Notes: generated from the sequence alone by a model not told the origin. Positions 1 to 12,992 are shown, counted from the stretch's first letter. The stretch: 64,000 nt of DNA from Sipunculus nudus (GCA_026874595.1 CM049306.1:106341142-106405141); one strand, 5' to 3'. Program-made: numbers and translations.

Positions 1-798
1 GATATATTGCTGATTATTTAATCAGAGTCATACAGGTAAGATACACTGCAAAGCTAGCGGTAGTCGGTCGGTCACCCAAACATCAATATTTAGATTCTGG
101 GGTGGCAGAACGACCCATAGAGTTGTGATTTTAGGTTAAGCAAATGTGCTCGCCATTTCCACACTCTTCGGAAAAACTGATTTTTTCTAACTTTTGAGGA
201 AAACGTTACCACATTCCGTATCAAGAACAAAGAATTATCACATCTAAAGTGAACTTACATTTCTTTATACCATCATAATCGACAATAAAGGCTTTTGTCA
301 TAACTAGCTGCTCAATTTCTCACTCGGGTAAACAAATCTTCTCGGAAACTATATATATGCAAGACTGCCGTTGAATTACAACTAATGCTGATTGAGCCAC
401 TGTATGGCTAACGAAACCACCTAATAATCATCATTATTATAAATATAAATCTCCCGAAAGGGGCGAATTTTTTTCTGTATAAATTAATAGAGAGTCACTT
501 GCTTCATTACCAATACATGCATGAAGTACCCCTTGGGGACTCGTCTCGATTACCGCTAAAGCGGCGGTGTATATGAGTGTATATTTATAATCGTAAGTTA
601 AACATGACTCTTCAATATTTTTATTAGTTATTCAACCGTCCAACCAATATTTTGATCCGACACATGAAATGGCTGTTCAGTTATGACTGGTATCATGACA
701 CCCATGCCCCATCAGTTTATTTGAAAAAGGCCTCTGAGCGTGTTTTCATGGCTACTGCTACTCAAGCTGTTGTTTGACGTAAATAATGATTATTAATT
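1..798. other. Unassigned AT-rich DNA
   Basis: No coding frame, RNA gene or recognisable repeat was seen on either strand. The only local structure noticed is a short GC hairpin near 553-566 (arms CCGCT/AGCGG). Confidence 0.5.
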
Positions 799-953
799 TG
801 TTACGCAGACAAATTTGTCAGGGAAAATTCAGGGCCGATCCAGGATTCGAACCCATGTGGGTGGCGCACAAGTCCGGCGTACCAACCGCTTCGGTAGAAA
901 AGCATGCTTCACTAACGAGACAGTTCGGTCCGCTTTGATGTCACCCCGTAACA
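799..953 (-). repeat. Short LTR-like segment with tRNA-like insert
   Basis: The segment begins TGTTACG and ends CGTAACA, so its ends are 7-bp inverted repeats of the TG...CA type. A polypurine tract abuts it at 954-964, as expected at the start of a 3' LTR. It encloses the tRNA-like sequence at 838-905. The interior shows no similarity to the 791-bp LTR family elsewhere in the window. Confidence 0.4.
838..905 (-). repeat. tRNA-like sequence (SINE-head type)
   Basis: On the minus strand a perfect B box GGTTCGAATCC lies at 853-843, preceded by an A-box-like stretch (897-876, ending GCGGTTGGTACGCC) and a middle section GGACTTG typical of Ser/Leu-type tRNAs. The acceptor stem does not pair convincingly, so a functional tRNA gene is unlikely. 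It could be a SINE head or an internal pol III promoter relic. Confidence 0.5.
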
Positions 954-1049
954 CACCCCCTCTTAAGAGCGTTCTGCTATCAGAACAAGACTAATTATTC
1001 CAGGAGTCACACTTAGTGAGCTTATTCCCTGGGCCACGAGTTTACCGTC

Positions 1050-1067
1050 ATCCCGGACGAGCCCCCA
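1050..1067 (-). other. Primer-binding site, tRNA-Pro type
   Basis: The minus strand reads TGGGGGCTCGTCCGGGAT, which matches over 18 nt the tRNA-Pro primer-binding site known from murine-leukaemia-type retroviruses and many metazoan LTR elements. It lies 6 nt downstream of the LTR at 1074-1767, the expected position for priming minus-strand DNA synthesis. It differs from the site used by the full element at 23207-30075. Confidence 0.75.
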
Positions 1068-1073
1068 ATTTTA

Positions 1074-1767
1074 TGTTACGGAACCTAATATCAACAGATC
1101 ATAATTTATTCTTAAAACAACCCTTACATTACAGTACACTAAATCAATACATTTACTCAGTACAATAACAGTATAACATCAAATCAATATAATCACTCAG
1201 CCTAATAAATAAAGTGCACAGTAGCTGAATACCATCACCGCCACAGCGACAAGTTCTTTAAAATGTATACTCTCGGATCATAACAGTCCAATGTAAAGCT
1301 CTTGTAACAATCCAGAAAGTAAACTTGAGGCAGGCAGCATTTAATTGTATAGAGTTAGTAAAAGTAGAATCCCTGAAATTACTGGATAATCGGATAGGTC
1401 CCACAAACTGACATAAACACGTCTGTGTCCGCTGGAATATTCTTTAACCTCTCTCTCGGCTCAAAACACAGCCCCTTATTTATAACTTTTTGCCCCAAGC
1501 CGAGAATTTTCCACTTCTCGAAGATTCTAAAGGATCTAACATTATACACAGGAAACACGCGTTTCAGGAATCATCTAGAAGAACATCGCTGTGTCTCTAC
1601 ATACCAGGGCCCACACGTGACCTCGGCCAGGCGAGAAAGCCCCAAGCTAGCATGACAACGAGAGTTCAACCAGTACGGATTAAACATAGAGTGCAACAAG
1701 CGGCCCGGCGAGGGCGCCACAACAGGAGTTACGCCCGTGTCACACAATAAAAAGAGCACCTGTAACA
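1074..1767 (-). repeat. LTR of the 791-bp family, internally deleted
   Basis: It aligns with the LTRs at 23207-23997 and 29285-30075 over most of its length. It starts TGTTACAGGTGCTC on the minus strand and ends CCGTAACA. Roughly 110 bp present in those copies (just after the plus-strand word CAGATCA, near 1105) is missing here. Both termini are intact, and a primer-binding site lies next to it at 1050-1067. Confidence 0.8.
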
Positions 1768-2254
1768 AATTACATAAAAAATATTCCAATAATGAAAGAA
1801 TCCCTGACACATTTGTACATTCGTCAGTCTACAAACTAGAATGCAACTGTTAGACCACACACCTCCGCCATGGTAAGCATTTCTACTGGTCCTCTATACC
1901 TGAAACCGCACCAAATTTTAATAAAGTCTTCTCTGGCACATTCTCCATCCTTCCATATCGTTTCGTAGAATTCAGTTCTGTGGTTTTAGTCAAGTTTTTC
2001 TTTTTCGAAATCCATGTACGGAATAGACTGTTATAATCTGTACTATGTAATATTAATCTGATTTGTAAGCCCAACATTTTTGGATAGAAAATAATAATAT
2101 ATTTGATTCTAAAACAAAATCTAGTTCATCGATTTTATTTATGCATTTATATGTATGGCGTCGGCTGCAAATGCTTGATTATATCTTTTTTATACTGGAT
2201 AATTGTACCTATTATTACACACTGATATCCTTGACGTACATGTACTAGATCCGC

Positions 2255-2256
<2 letters not shown>

Positions 2257-2312
<56 letters not shown>
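2257..2312. repeat. TA dinucleotide microsatellite
   Basis: About 28 uninterrupted TA units. Similar tracts recur at 4685-4737, 16142-16198, 49010-49048, 55831-55864 and 62139-62177, making AT dinucleotides the commonest long microsatellite in this window. Confidence 0.95.
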
Positions 2313-2314
<2 letters not shown>

Positions 2315-4682
2315 GTCAACAGCTAAAATAGCAGAACGTTAATTGCAGCACTTGAGAAAATTATATATTCATAATATAATCAGTATAGCCGAAACAAATG
2401 AAAAATTATGAGCTTTACAGCCATCCCCCCCCCCCCCCCCGGCCTAACTAACTCTAGTGTTCGTATAACTTAGAACGATATGGATCATTGATTCCATGGC
2501 CGAGGGCATGCGTTCATCTCGTTTCGTGTGTGCGTTTGTGCGTGTTTGTTCCGGCAAACATTACAATCATGAACGCAACATCATGGAATTTCCAGGGCAT
2601 TCCGGCAATGGACCAATAAAGAACCGATTAGATTTTGGTGTAGATCCGGTAACTGATCCGCAATCAGGAACGTCATAAAGGAATATTCACAAATGCAAAG
2701 TCACTTATGCCCGAATGAACCTTGAAATATGGGCCGAATATCCAAAAGCAAACACGGTTTGAATAGCATCCCACAACAGGACCCCCCCCCTTCCCAACAC
2801 ACACACACACAAACACCTATACGCGGATAAACATACCCGCGAGGACCTAGCTTTAACACCGCCTTTCCGTGCTTCCGCTGCAGTGAGGAAGATTAAGTGC
2901 TACTGAAATAAAAAAAGAAAAACAGTAAAAGATGCATGTATCATCGCACACTTTTTTTTAAGAAAAAGGCTGGTTAGACGTGAGAACGATTCGTCGACTT
3001 AGCGCATAACTTGCAAGGACAACCTGCATGGACGTTCAGTTTATGTCATGTCTTCGTGTCATAGCGAGGACCTACTAATCAGCATATCAAGCACACTTGA
3101 TTTAAAAATATTAATTTATAACAGGATTACAAAGGTAGCCACTCATGCTAATGTACATGCTTTCCTGTAGATATTTTAACCCGTTTTCTAGCAAAAACAA
3201 TTCCACATCCATAATGAGGCATTGGCAAAAAGAAAATAGGCCGTATGAAAATTCATTGGAGTGTACACATTCTCAAGGCAGGTAACGACAATGCGTTATG
3301 AGTATCCGATTAATTTTCGAACCAGTCTGTTAGCGATTTTTTCCCCTACAGACATATTCGCAGGGCGCCACTTAGATTAAATGACGCCAATACTTTCATG
3401 CACTTGCATCCTTTTCAAGCATGGTACTTTATAAGGAGCACTGAGAAGCACTAAAAAGCCAAATATTCTTTTAAAAAAGTAAAACAAAATTCAGAGAACT
3501 TTTTTCTAGAGACAAAATAATACAATCTAAAACACTTTTCATTTTCAGTAAGTGTCTGAGATAAATTACAATACGTTTCTTTCTCTCTTCGTCGTTGGTT
3601 AATAAAATGGGCCCAATATATTCCTTTACTTCTTCGTCTAGTCGCGGAAATTTAAAAGTTAAAAGCAATATCTAGAAGGATACCGTCGCCTTGGAAGTCA
3701 AATATGACGAACAAAACATTGCGTTTTGTCCTCCGATCATTTTCGCCGGATTAAAGTGAAAAAAAAAACGCATTGTCGTTGTCGTCGTCCGGAAAAAAAA
3801 AACGGATGAAAGTATATATTTTTACCTTCTTTGTCCCTGCATTATTTTTATGCATGGTTACCTCAGCTTGTCCGTTTATTTAATATTATCTCTTTGCCAA
3901 TTGTATAAATTCAATATTGGACTAACGAAGTGTCTACAGTTCAAGGTGTTTGATTTATTAATGACTTTTTTGTTTCCTGAGTGACATATTTTATATACAT
4001 AATTTGCAAACAAAGACCGCCAGTGATGAAAACTGTTGGTCTAATTCTGTCAATATCCCAAGAACCAGCCATGACAATTAGTCAGATGTAATGTGGTTAG
4101 TTTTTAGACCTTTATGCAAGGTCGAATATAAAAATGCAATCGTCCAAACAGTAGGGAATCCGTGTATAATTTTTAGTTTAAAGCCGGTATTCAATATCTC
4201 AATATCTCAGGAATTAACCATGATAAATGTTAAACAGTGCGAACATAGCGTTTGTGCCGCCCGGGGAGCTCATAGAATTTGCTGCCCCTCTTAAAAACAT
4301 TATAAAACTGGAAAAATATGAAAAAAAAAAAAATCGTCAATTTTATTCGTTACAGATGTTTTGTAGACAACACAATTATATCATGTAATTCACTGAAAGA
4401 ACATCTTTCGCCCAGCACTGAAAGAAAATTACCCCCTTCCTAATAAAAACCGAAAGACCCGACTTACTTCAAACGAGGATGTTTATAACGCAGAAACGAT
4501 TATCCATGAATGGAGAAAACACCATTTTAGTGTGGTAACGTAATTTTTCGTGTACACATGATTTGTTATTAACTTAAAATTAACCATTATATGACCTTAA
4601 TCGGTAAAAAACATATTATTGAATTCAGAAACGAACACAAACATCTTGTAGGCCTAACTGAACATTCCATCGCTTTGTTATC

Positions 4683-4684
<2 letters not shown>

Positions 4685-4737
<53 letters not shown>
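4685..4737. repeat. AT dinucleotide microsatellite
   Basis: About 26 uninterrupted AT units; no link to a neighbouring element was seen. Confidence 0.95.
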
Positions 4738-4740
<3 letters not shown>

Positions 4741-7700
4741 ACACTTAATAGAGCTCTTTGATGGTTGCGCAGAGGAAAGTTATATCATGAGCTATATGTG
4801 CATTGCATTTGATTTTTTTTAAGATAGTTACCTATTTTGAAGAATTATGAAAAAATATTGTTTAATTGTATTAAATATAATCATCATTTGATTCAAGACT
4901 ACATCATATCAAAATATTTTTCTGAGCTTCGCTTCATTTCAATTTAAAATTAGTGATTTGCTTCTGCACTTTTATTGTAGAATTAATAATTTTTCGGTAA
5001 TCATTAACGCATCGCATTCAATTCCAATTAATTGTGTATACCAGCTTGGATGGCATATCACTGTCGTTCATTGAAACTGTTTAACAAATACCGGTAAAAG
5101 CCAATAGGCGGTAGGTATAGTGGATCAGCTGAACAATGAATATTATATCAGTACAGGCAAACATATTTTTATTTCAATTTTGAAGTACAGAAGTATTACT
5201 GATAATCAATATGTAGGCCATTCTGAACTCTGGACGTGTATAAAAGAAATATTTTACTTACAATCACATCTGCGTGCTAGCTTATAGATAAAATGCCTCA
5301 TTAACAGGTACTGGGGTTATTCTCTTTAAATAAATGGTCAGGTCATATTAACACCAGAGTTAATCATAAGTGGTTCATACACGGATGAAGTAGCAAGTCA
5401 GAAAGTCCTCCCAATGTTCTGTGTAATGCAACACTTCGTATTTTGACGTGACTATTGTATGAACAAAAGCATTCATTTTGACTGTATTTTAACATTTTCC
5501 TACAATCTGTGCCCCCACTGACCCCACACCCATCACATCGAGGCACATCGGTCCTCAAGTAGTGTTTCTTCATGGTTAATGCATAGCCACCCAGGAGTTT
5601 TTGCCAGTATACGGCCTTGATATATGTTTTTATATGACGGGTCAGATGACGTTCTGACGTAACAAGACCAGTATGGTGCCAGTATAATAAGCCCTCTATA
5701 TATCGCATTCGAAACAATTAGTTATATGAAGAACTGTATATATGGAACTGTCACACACACACATGTATATATATTTATATATAAACGGCAAACTAATACA
5801 AACCAGAAGGCTTTAATATTTTTTACATGTTATTCATGTTATATGATTAATTTTGTTGCTAAGTTCGCCAGGTCTTGGGAAGTTTCTGAACTGTGACTCG
5901 AAATGACATCTGAACGCCGATGCGTCACATGGATCGAGGGGTTCAAAGCTGTTAAACATGTTTTCAAGTTATCAAATTTGCCTAATAACATGACTGATGG
6001 ATCAAAGTCCGCTGGGGTATAATGAAAGCTGAATATAACACCAACATGCAGAATAATAAAAATTAACTGAGTACCTTAAATGTAGCTAGAATTCTATAGG
6101 ATGACCAAGGACGTGCCCTTTAAAATAAGAAGCAGCTACATGTATCAGTGCTCTATGAACAATGGCGTTAACTCTACACAAATGACTGCAGTCTGGAAGG
6201 ATCTTTTGGGGCTTTGAAGTCTCTATCATATTAACTCTTATGGTTGAATCAGACGGGTCACGTGGGGACGACGGTTTTATGAAGCCATGGTCATTTTAGC
6301 TGCCTGCTGCTTGATACGTGATCAAAGGAACAGGTATTTACGATTCATCGACGTCCTGACCTTGTAGCCCGGATGTCATAACGGCATGAGGCGGGCTCAA
6401 ATATTAGACCGTCGTATAATCATCAATAAACTTACGGTAATTGTATATCAGGAGTAGTTAAGAATTATGAGATTTTCAACACAAGTTTCTTTTATTCTGA
6501 TTTGTACTAGGGAACTATTAATAGCCAATTTTATGAGCTATTGACATAAATATATTTAGGTATCCTGTCTGTCAGTATGAATTTTTAAGTAAATACAGCA
6601 ATACAACATGAATAATAGGACTTACAACAGATTGATTACCTGCTCGTATTTGTGATGGTATGAAACATATTTGGAAACGAATGCTATTATTACAATAATT
6701 ATATTATATTATTTTTATTGGGGGTTACCCGGTTAACGATAGTATTTAGGGGTGAGATTATCAGATACCTTAGGAAATCTGCAAGTCCTGGTTAACTCCT
6801 TTTATTGCCTCCGTCACAGTCTCACTCTCAGTCCCATCCGGTACAACAGGTATCAGGTAAACACAAATATAGATATCATATCCTCTTTACCATTAAGCAA
6901 AGTACAGCCCCTTGTTATTTTTTAACAATTGTAAACTTCTATCACCAGTATGCAAACAATCATAAAACTATCTATCCTGCCTTTCATCAAGTAATATTAA
7001 TAAGAGACAGACTTTAGTCCATAAATAATACAAATATGATTCCTAAATCCTTGTTAACACGTACGCCATCTTTAGTAAACTTGTACACATGTATGTTAAT
7101 AACACTAAGTTATCAAACAAAATCTCAGTAATTCATCGCCAATACTGATAAAAAATGTCTACAACATAACCCCCTCTTTTATGCTCATTACAATATCTCA
7201 TAAGTAAAGTATACATGATGTCACCAACCTTGAAGTCTCGATGGGTGTTCACATATAGAAGACTGATTGGTAGCTGTTAGCCTATTCCGAACAGCCCCTA
7301 ACCTCCTGTAACTAATACACGATATCCAGTCACTGCAGATCTCTAATCTAACAATGATTGTGTAGTATAAGTAAATAATGCACATGCACACCTAGCTCTT
7401 TAAATTACCTGCATTACAATTCGGCAATAAACCAAAAACGATCTTCAGCTTAGTTTAATAACATCATAGCTGGTTATTAGTAATTAATTGTTCATCATGT
7501 ACTTTACATAAAGTTACAGCCTGAAAATAGGCCTACTACAGCTATATCAATATACCGATATATCGATACGAATCGATACGCAACGTTGATACGGTTACCG
7601 ATACGCTTTGAATACTGTATTGGTCGTATCAAAGAAAAAACAACTCCTAAAAAATATAGATACAAGTCTTACTTATATTATAACCTTTAACTACCAAAAA

Positions 7701-10689
7701 AAGTCATACCCACTTTATATTTGTTATTTTGGCTTTTACGATTTAAACAAGACAAATATTTTGTCATATGATCAAATTGATAAAAAATGTATGTACACAT
7801 GTCAGGGTGCGTGTGAGCGATTCTAGGGGAAAAGAACTGACACGAACATTGTTTGGTGAGGAAATGTGAGGGAAACAATGCATCGAAGTACGGACACAAG
7901 CTTCCCGACCCGTCCTCGCCTGACAATGAGGACCTTGTAGCTCCCTCCCATGATATAAACATTTTCTTAATATCATTGTTCAACACCTTATATAAATATG
8001 GTATATGTATTCTGGTTATGAAAGTAATTTTGCCTCCATTTCAATACTTTTTGATTTGTTAATTCCAAATAATCTTCAGGTGAACATTTATGATGGTTGA
8101 TTAAGGCCAAGGCCACTGATTTAGTGATTATGAGGTGTAGGCCACCCCATACCCAGTCCTAGTAAATACACATGATAAGCTAGAACGCTTACAGTACAAG
8201 CAGCGGCTTTATATGATTAAATCCATATTTCATTGTAACTGTGACATGCGCAGTCCGCTGACGTCATGGTTGAATCGAATTTCCAAATACAATATTTTAC
8301 TTGACGTTCATACGTCTTAATAAACATAAGATACATAATTACAAAAAAAGGTAAATTAATAAGTAACTGACCTACTGGACACACCATAATATACACTGAC
8401 ACTCGGTCTCCCGCAAGTGATTACTTTTTTATTTCAAGACAACGAAATCGGATCGGCGCTACCCAGCACTATTTGCTTCCAGAAAGAACGGGAAAAGCAC
8501 GGTTGTCTCAGAATATACACCCAAATCAATTAATACGTGTCTTAGGGTTATTATCCAAACTAATTTTTCCTGTGTACCGTGAAGACTTAAAAAACAGTAC
8601 CGAAAAATTTGTAAAGAGAGGCGTCGTCTCATGATATCTGAATTATTGAGCCTTGCTACAGTACTGTTCATATAATTTTACCTAACCTCGAGTCACTATA
8701 TATATCAAATGTTTTGAATACGTGCAATATAAAAATAGGGAACCATTTTTTTTTTATTTCTGCCAAAGTAACACACTACCTTCTACTCATCCTCGTCCAT
8801 CAGTTTAAAATATAATAACAAAAAAATGTTCATATTAAGCTTACATATGTATATTAAACTATAGTATATAAATTATCATAATAATTAATAAATAAATATA
8901 GGGAATAATCACCCTGCAACACCCTACCTAATTATTAAATTAGCAGTAAATAGCAGAAAGTAAAAAAGCGTTAATCATTATTTTAGTGTTTGTGGAAGTG
9001 ATGAATCCCAGCTGCAGAAAACATGCCATTTTGTCGTTGGAGAACATTCCAAAATAGGTAAATGTAATATCGATTTATGTTTGGTGTATAGCATATAAAA
9101 CTACATAATTTGACTTTAAATGTACACTAGCTGGACAAGGAGGTTCAGCTGACAGGCGAATTAGAGAACAAGATTACCGAGGACCGGCCAGATCGTAAAA
9201 GGGGCACCATCATGAAATATTCATAGGCTTAGATATTTACGAGCTGAGTCCGTGAAGAAAACGTTCAAAAACTAAAGAAAGAACACAGTAAACTACAAGA
9301 TTACTGATAAAGGAGTATTATCACCGCAAGGCTCAACAGCTAGCAGCAAAAGCAGAAAACTAAATCATTACCGGTAAAGGGAAGGCAGCGTTAGGTGCAA
9401 TAAAACGGTAAAATGGCTTAACATGTGAGGCTGACGGCTTCGACCTTGCACAAAACTTACAGATTACTAGTAAAATCATCGTTAGGCTCAACGGTTCGGA
9501 CAAAACGGGATTCTTGACATTTTGGGAGGCAGATCGTGTTAGATGCGTGCTGTTAAACACAGAAAGATGTTGAATCATTAAAGCTATAATTATATCTACC
9601 TTGTCCCTTGAGGCTGTAATACAAAGCTCTCTATCCGATGACCGATGCCTGCCAACTCCTCATGAATATTCATATTCCTTCACTGGAATACGTCTCCTGC
9701 AGAACAACCACGTTTATCGCCAGCGGGTGTTGTGCTCCTGGATCCCGGGGTTGATGCACGTAAATCAATCATTACTTTCATTACTTCAGATACTCAGATT
9801 ATTCTAGATTTGGACTAACAAAATAACTGAAGTTCTGAACGAACCTATTATGTTTAAGTACAATGTGTAATATTTCAAAAGCATTGAGTTAATGGTTGAT
9901 TAAGCAGACATTTATAACGTTATAATGGAGGGTGCTGTGAAGATTTTGTAAATTAAGATATCATTTGTGAGTTTAATTCTTTATTAAAACATTGTTATTT
10001 GATTAACTTTGACAAGAGAAAAGTTTCGCCATTACTATAACAATAAATGCAGGATGAAAGGAGAAGCTTCGACCGCACCTGGACAATGTATCTGTTCCTC
10101 ACGGTGTTATTGTAGACAATACCCGTTTTTATTAATATAACTAAACATGGATTACGAAATTACTATAATATTTTTATCAGGAATCCTTTTTGCAAATATT
10201 TTTTTCAAAGAAAATAGAATTGACAGGAAATTTTAATTGCCGCCTCCTTTGCTCAACATGTTTCCTCTTCATTGCAATTGATTTAATAACATCTTCATAT
10301 GAAATTCAATGCAAACTTGTGTAATCATTAGCAACTGTGAGAGTTCCCGTAACTATATTAAAATAATTGTCCGTGATATATGACTTGAATCTTAATATGA
10401 AATATCTTTCGAAATTGTACACAGAAATGTTTTAGCCCAAGCACAATACAAATACTCCCCATCCCCAAATATAGATATTTTTTGCCGACCGATTTAAATT
10501 TTTCGACTGAGAATCCAGTATAAGTATCGTTGAATTCTTATCAGCCAGCTCCAACCTAGCGATTTTCCGGCCATTTTGGTCACTTCTGGTCACGTGTCCT
10601 GAATTGTAGAGAGGATGAAAGTAGGTATTAAGGAAGGATAAACAAATGGGTTGAGTTTTTTTTTCAGTCACGTCATCGCACCAACAGAT

Positions 10690-10786
10690 TTTTCCGGTTG
10701 GATAAAATTCGACCGGAAAATCCTTAACATCTACCGATCCTATGTATCAATTTATCGGAAAGAATAGGTAGGAAAATCGGTAGATG
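10690..10786. repeat. Two adjacent hairpin-forming inverted repeats
   Basis: First pair: TTTTCCGGT (10690-10698) against ACCGGAAAA (10712-10720). Second pair: CATCTACCGAT (10728-10738) against ATCGGTAGATG (10776-10786), 11 bp perfect with a 37-nt loop. The upstream stretch 10480-10600 is rich in related CCGA/TCGG words. This may be the decayed end of an inverted-repeat transposon; no second end was found. Confidence 0.4.
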
Positions 10787-11619
10787 GGATGCCGATTTTA
10801 AATGAAATATATATTTATATATTGTCTACTTTTAACATGATATGACTCATCATATATAGTTAGTGTGTGTGCTATTAACGGGGCCACTAATTGAGGGATA
10901 TATGAGTGAATACCAAAGCCTCCTTTCTTTATCGTAATCATGAATTCTTTGTCGCTTTAGATCAACATGTGAAATCAATATAAGATAACCAGTTAACCTG
11001 CCGTCAAAGCATTCCTATGTATAACATAATGACGTGTGGTTCCCCTTTGCTCAAAAAGTGAGTACGTATATGCATGATATTTGCTTATAAGATTTTCTTT
11101 TTGACAGCATTGATAATTCTTTGTATCACAAACCAGATCAGTACAAAACGTCACAAAATTATTTTGAAATTAAACTTATGAAACAATGTAATTTTACATA
11201 ATTCAATGTTGCTCTAATAAAAACTGGAAAAGTCCCTTCGACATCATTAACAAACGTAAAAAATCTACCAGTGGAAGAATTTAAAATAGTTTATGAATTG
11301 AACTGTCCTAATAATGATTTTAAGTTTCGATTAATGACTTAATAAATAGCATTTAAAGGGGGCTAATTTCTTCCATAGCACCCCCCCACACACACACACA
11401 CACACATGCACGAGCGCACACACGAAAGATTTCTTGTCATTAGCCCTCAACTTAGTATATACCATTCATAAAAAAATGTGCAAGTCTCTCCTCAAAATTC
11501 TAAATACACTCACTCTTATGCTAAATTCCTTAACGCAACAGATTTTCTCACCATTATTTTCCAACTGAAGCGACCTAGTGAAAAAAAAATGTTGATGAAT
11601 GATAAGGCGGCATAGTAGC

Positions 11620-11720
11620 AGGATATTTACGTCAATAACCCGCCAGCGGCGCTGACTGAACATGGCGTCTCTGACTTCCGCTGTTTCATTTCCGGTAACC
11701 CACCCAGTACCGGAAACCAA
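11620..11720. promoter_or_regulatory. GC-richer patch with promoter-type motifs
   Basis: Within 100 bp of otherwise AT-rich DNA there is a CRE-like element (TTACGTCA near 11628), an ATGGCG word of the YY1 type (11662-11667), an ETS-type core ACTTCCGCT (11674-11682), a second ETS-type core ATTTCCGGT (11688-11696), and ACCGGAAA (11709-11716). This combination is typical of TATA-less animal promoters. No downstream exon could be identified on either strand, so the assignment rests on motif clustering alone and could be chance. Confidence 0.22.
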
Positions 11721-11837
11721 ACTAAGTTCCCTTAAATATATTCATTTACTTTTTTACCATGTACACTCCGAATCAATCAATAATATGCTAACCCGCTGAA
11801 GACTTCACGTTAGTTTTGACGTATGTTACTTTTGTGA

Positions 11838-12195
11838 CTCTCTCTATGTCTGTCTGTCTTTCTTTCTGTTGTCTGTCGGTCTCTCTGGCTCTCTCTATAT
11901 ATGTATGTTTATGTTTATCTGTGTGTGCGTGTGTGTCTATCTACCCCCCCCCCCCCCGTTTTCTGTCTCCCTCTCTCTGTTTCACTCTGTCTCTATATAT
12001 GTATGTTTATGTCTATCTGTGTGTGAACATGTGTGTGAATGTTAATCTGTCTAGCCCCCCCCCCCCCACTCTCTCTCTCTCTCTCTCTCTCTGTCCGTTT
12101 TTCTGTCTGTCGCTCTCTCTCTCTCTCCCTCTTTCTCTCTCTCTATCTATCTATCTATTATTCTTTTTATCTTTCTATCTATCTATCTCAATAGT
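11838..12195. repeat. Pyrimidine-rich low-complexity tract
   Basis: CT and TCTA/TCTG repeats are interrupted by two poly-C runs (about 11944-11957 and 12054-12067) and short GT-rich pieces. Two shorter blocks repeat the order CT run, TATGTATGTTTATG, GTGTG, poly-C, so the tract partly duplicates itself. The 151-codon plus-strand frame across it (11816-12271) is low-complexity Ser/Leu/Cys and is not a gene. Confidence 0.85.
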
Positions 12196-12957
12196 ACGTT
12201 TTGGTGGCGGAGACTCCTCGCGGCAAGATGTGCGTGGGCGTCTAGCCTCAGAGCTGCTTAGTGTTTTATGATGCATCACTTACCAGATGTTTCAGGGCGA
12301 TAAAACAGTCTGGTCCGCCGCGCGTAATCCCTACCAACAACATCTTTTGATCTCTATTTGACTCTTTTGTCGGTATTTTGCTTTTCGTTTTTAATAAATA
12401 GAATTCTGTTGGCTGTGGCGAGTCTTCGAACCGTCAGGCCTTGAAGCAGTCATGGAAACACGACTCTGTAGGCATTCTTATTAAACCGATAAGACCTATT
12501 TGACAACTCGGTAGATTTTCTTTATGTCAAAGGGGCAAAGGTCGAAGGTCAAAGGGGCAAAGGTCGGTCAAAGAGGCAAAGCACCGCTAGCCTTGAGGAG
12601 GACACCACGTATCCTAATTCTATTATCGTGTAATTTCATCTTCGCCTTTCCATGGAAGTGATATCTCGCTTACAAGATAATCTGTGGGACCACCAAAATG
12701 GTCATGTTACACATCATGCCAAATCGTAAAATAATCTCTTTGGACAACTGTAAGAGACAAGGTGCCTTGTTTTAACATACTTAATTCCGGCATGCGACTT
12801 GCGACATCCCCTTTTTTATTTCATACGCAAAAGGACAACATGGGGAAACTTTAAACAGTATGATGGTTAATTAAACCTGTATCTCCAAAGTAGAATCCGA
12901 ACGCTTTTAGGATGACCGCGCTTTCTTTCGCAAATTATAGATAGATAATTGTAAACT

Positions 12958-12961
<4 letters not shown>

Positions 12962-12991
<30 letters not shown>
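12962..12991. repeat. GT dinucleotide microsatellite
   Basis: Fifteen uninterrupted TG units. Confidence 0.95.

Positions 12992-12992
<1 letters not shown>

Larger units (their letters stand above)
799..1767 (-). mobile_element. Compact chimeric LTR unit (TRIM-like)
   Basis: Read on the minus strand the unit holds, in order: a 694-bp LTR (1767-1074), a 6-nt gap, a primer-binding site (1067-1050), about 85 bp without coding potential, a polypurine tract AAGAGGGGGTG (964-954), and a 155-bp LTR-like segment starting TGTTACGGGG and ending GCGTAACA (953-799). AATT lies directly on both sides (795-798 and 1768-1771), as expected for a 4-bp target duplication. There is no room for gag or pol, so it would depend on an autonomous relative, as TRIM elements do. 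The two LTR-like ends agree only at their termini, so it is not a simple TRIM. Recombination between two families or a nested insertion would explain it. Confidence 0.5.
1768..11620. other. Long gene-free AT-rich stretch
   Basis: Only short chance open frames are present, none with a recognisable family signature. The 117-codon minus-strand frame at 5364-5717 has several cysteines but no motif I can name. Features seen are a TA tract (2257-2312), a run of 16 C (2425-2440), a second AT tract (4685-4737), a CGATAC-rich patch (about 7555-7635), two hairpin pairs (10690-10786) and a CA run (11387-11406). Confidence 0.5.

Noticed and set aside
5364-5717. 117-codon minus-strand frame with several cysteines
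   Set aside because: No family motif, no splice or promoter context, and composition like its flanks.
11816-12271. 151-codon plus-strand frame
   Set aside because: It translates a CT-rich low-complexity tract into Ser/Leu/Cys runs.
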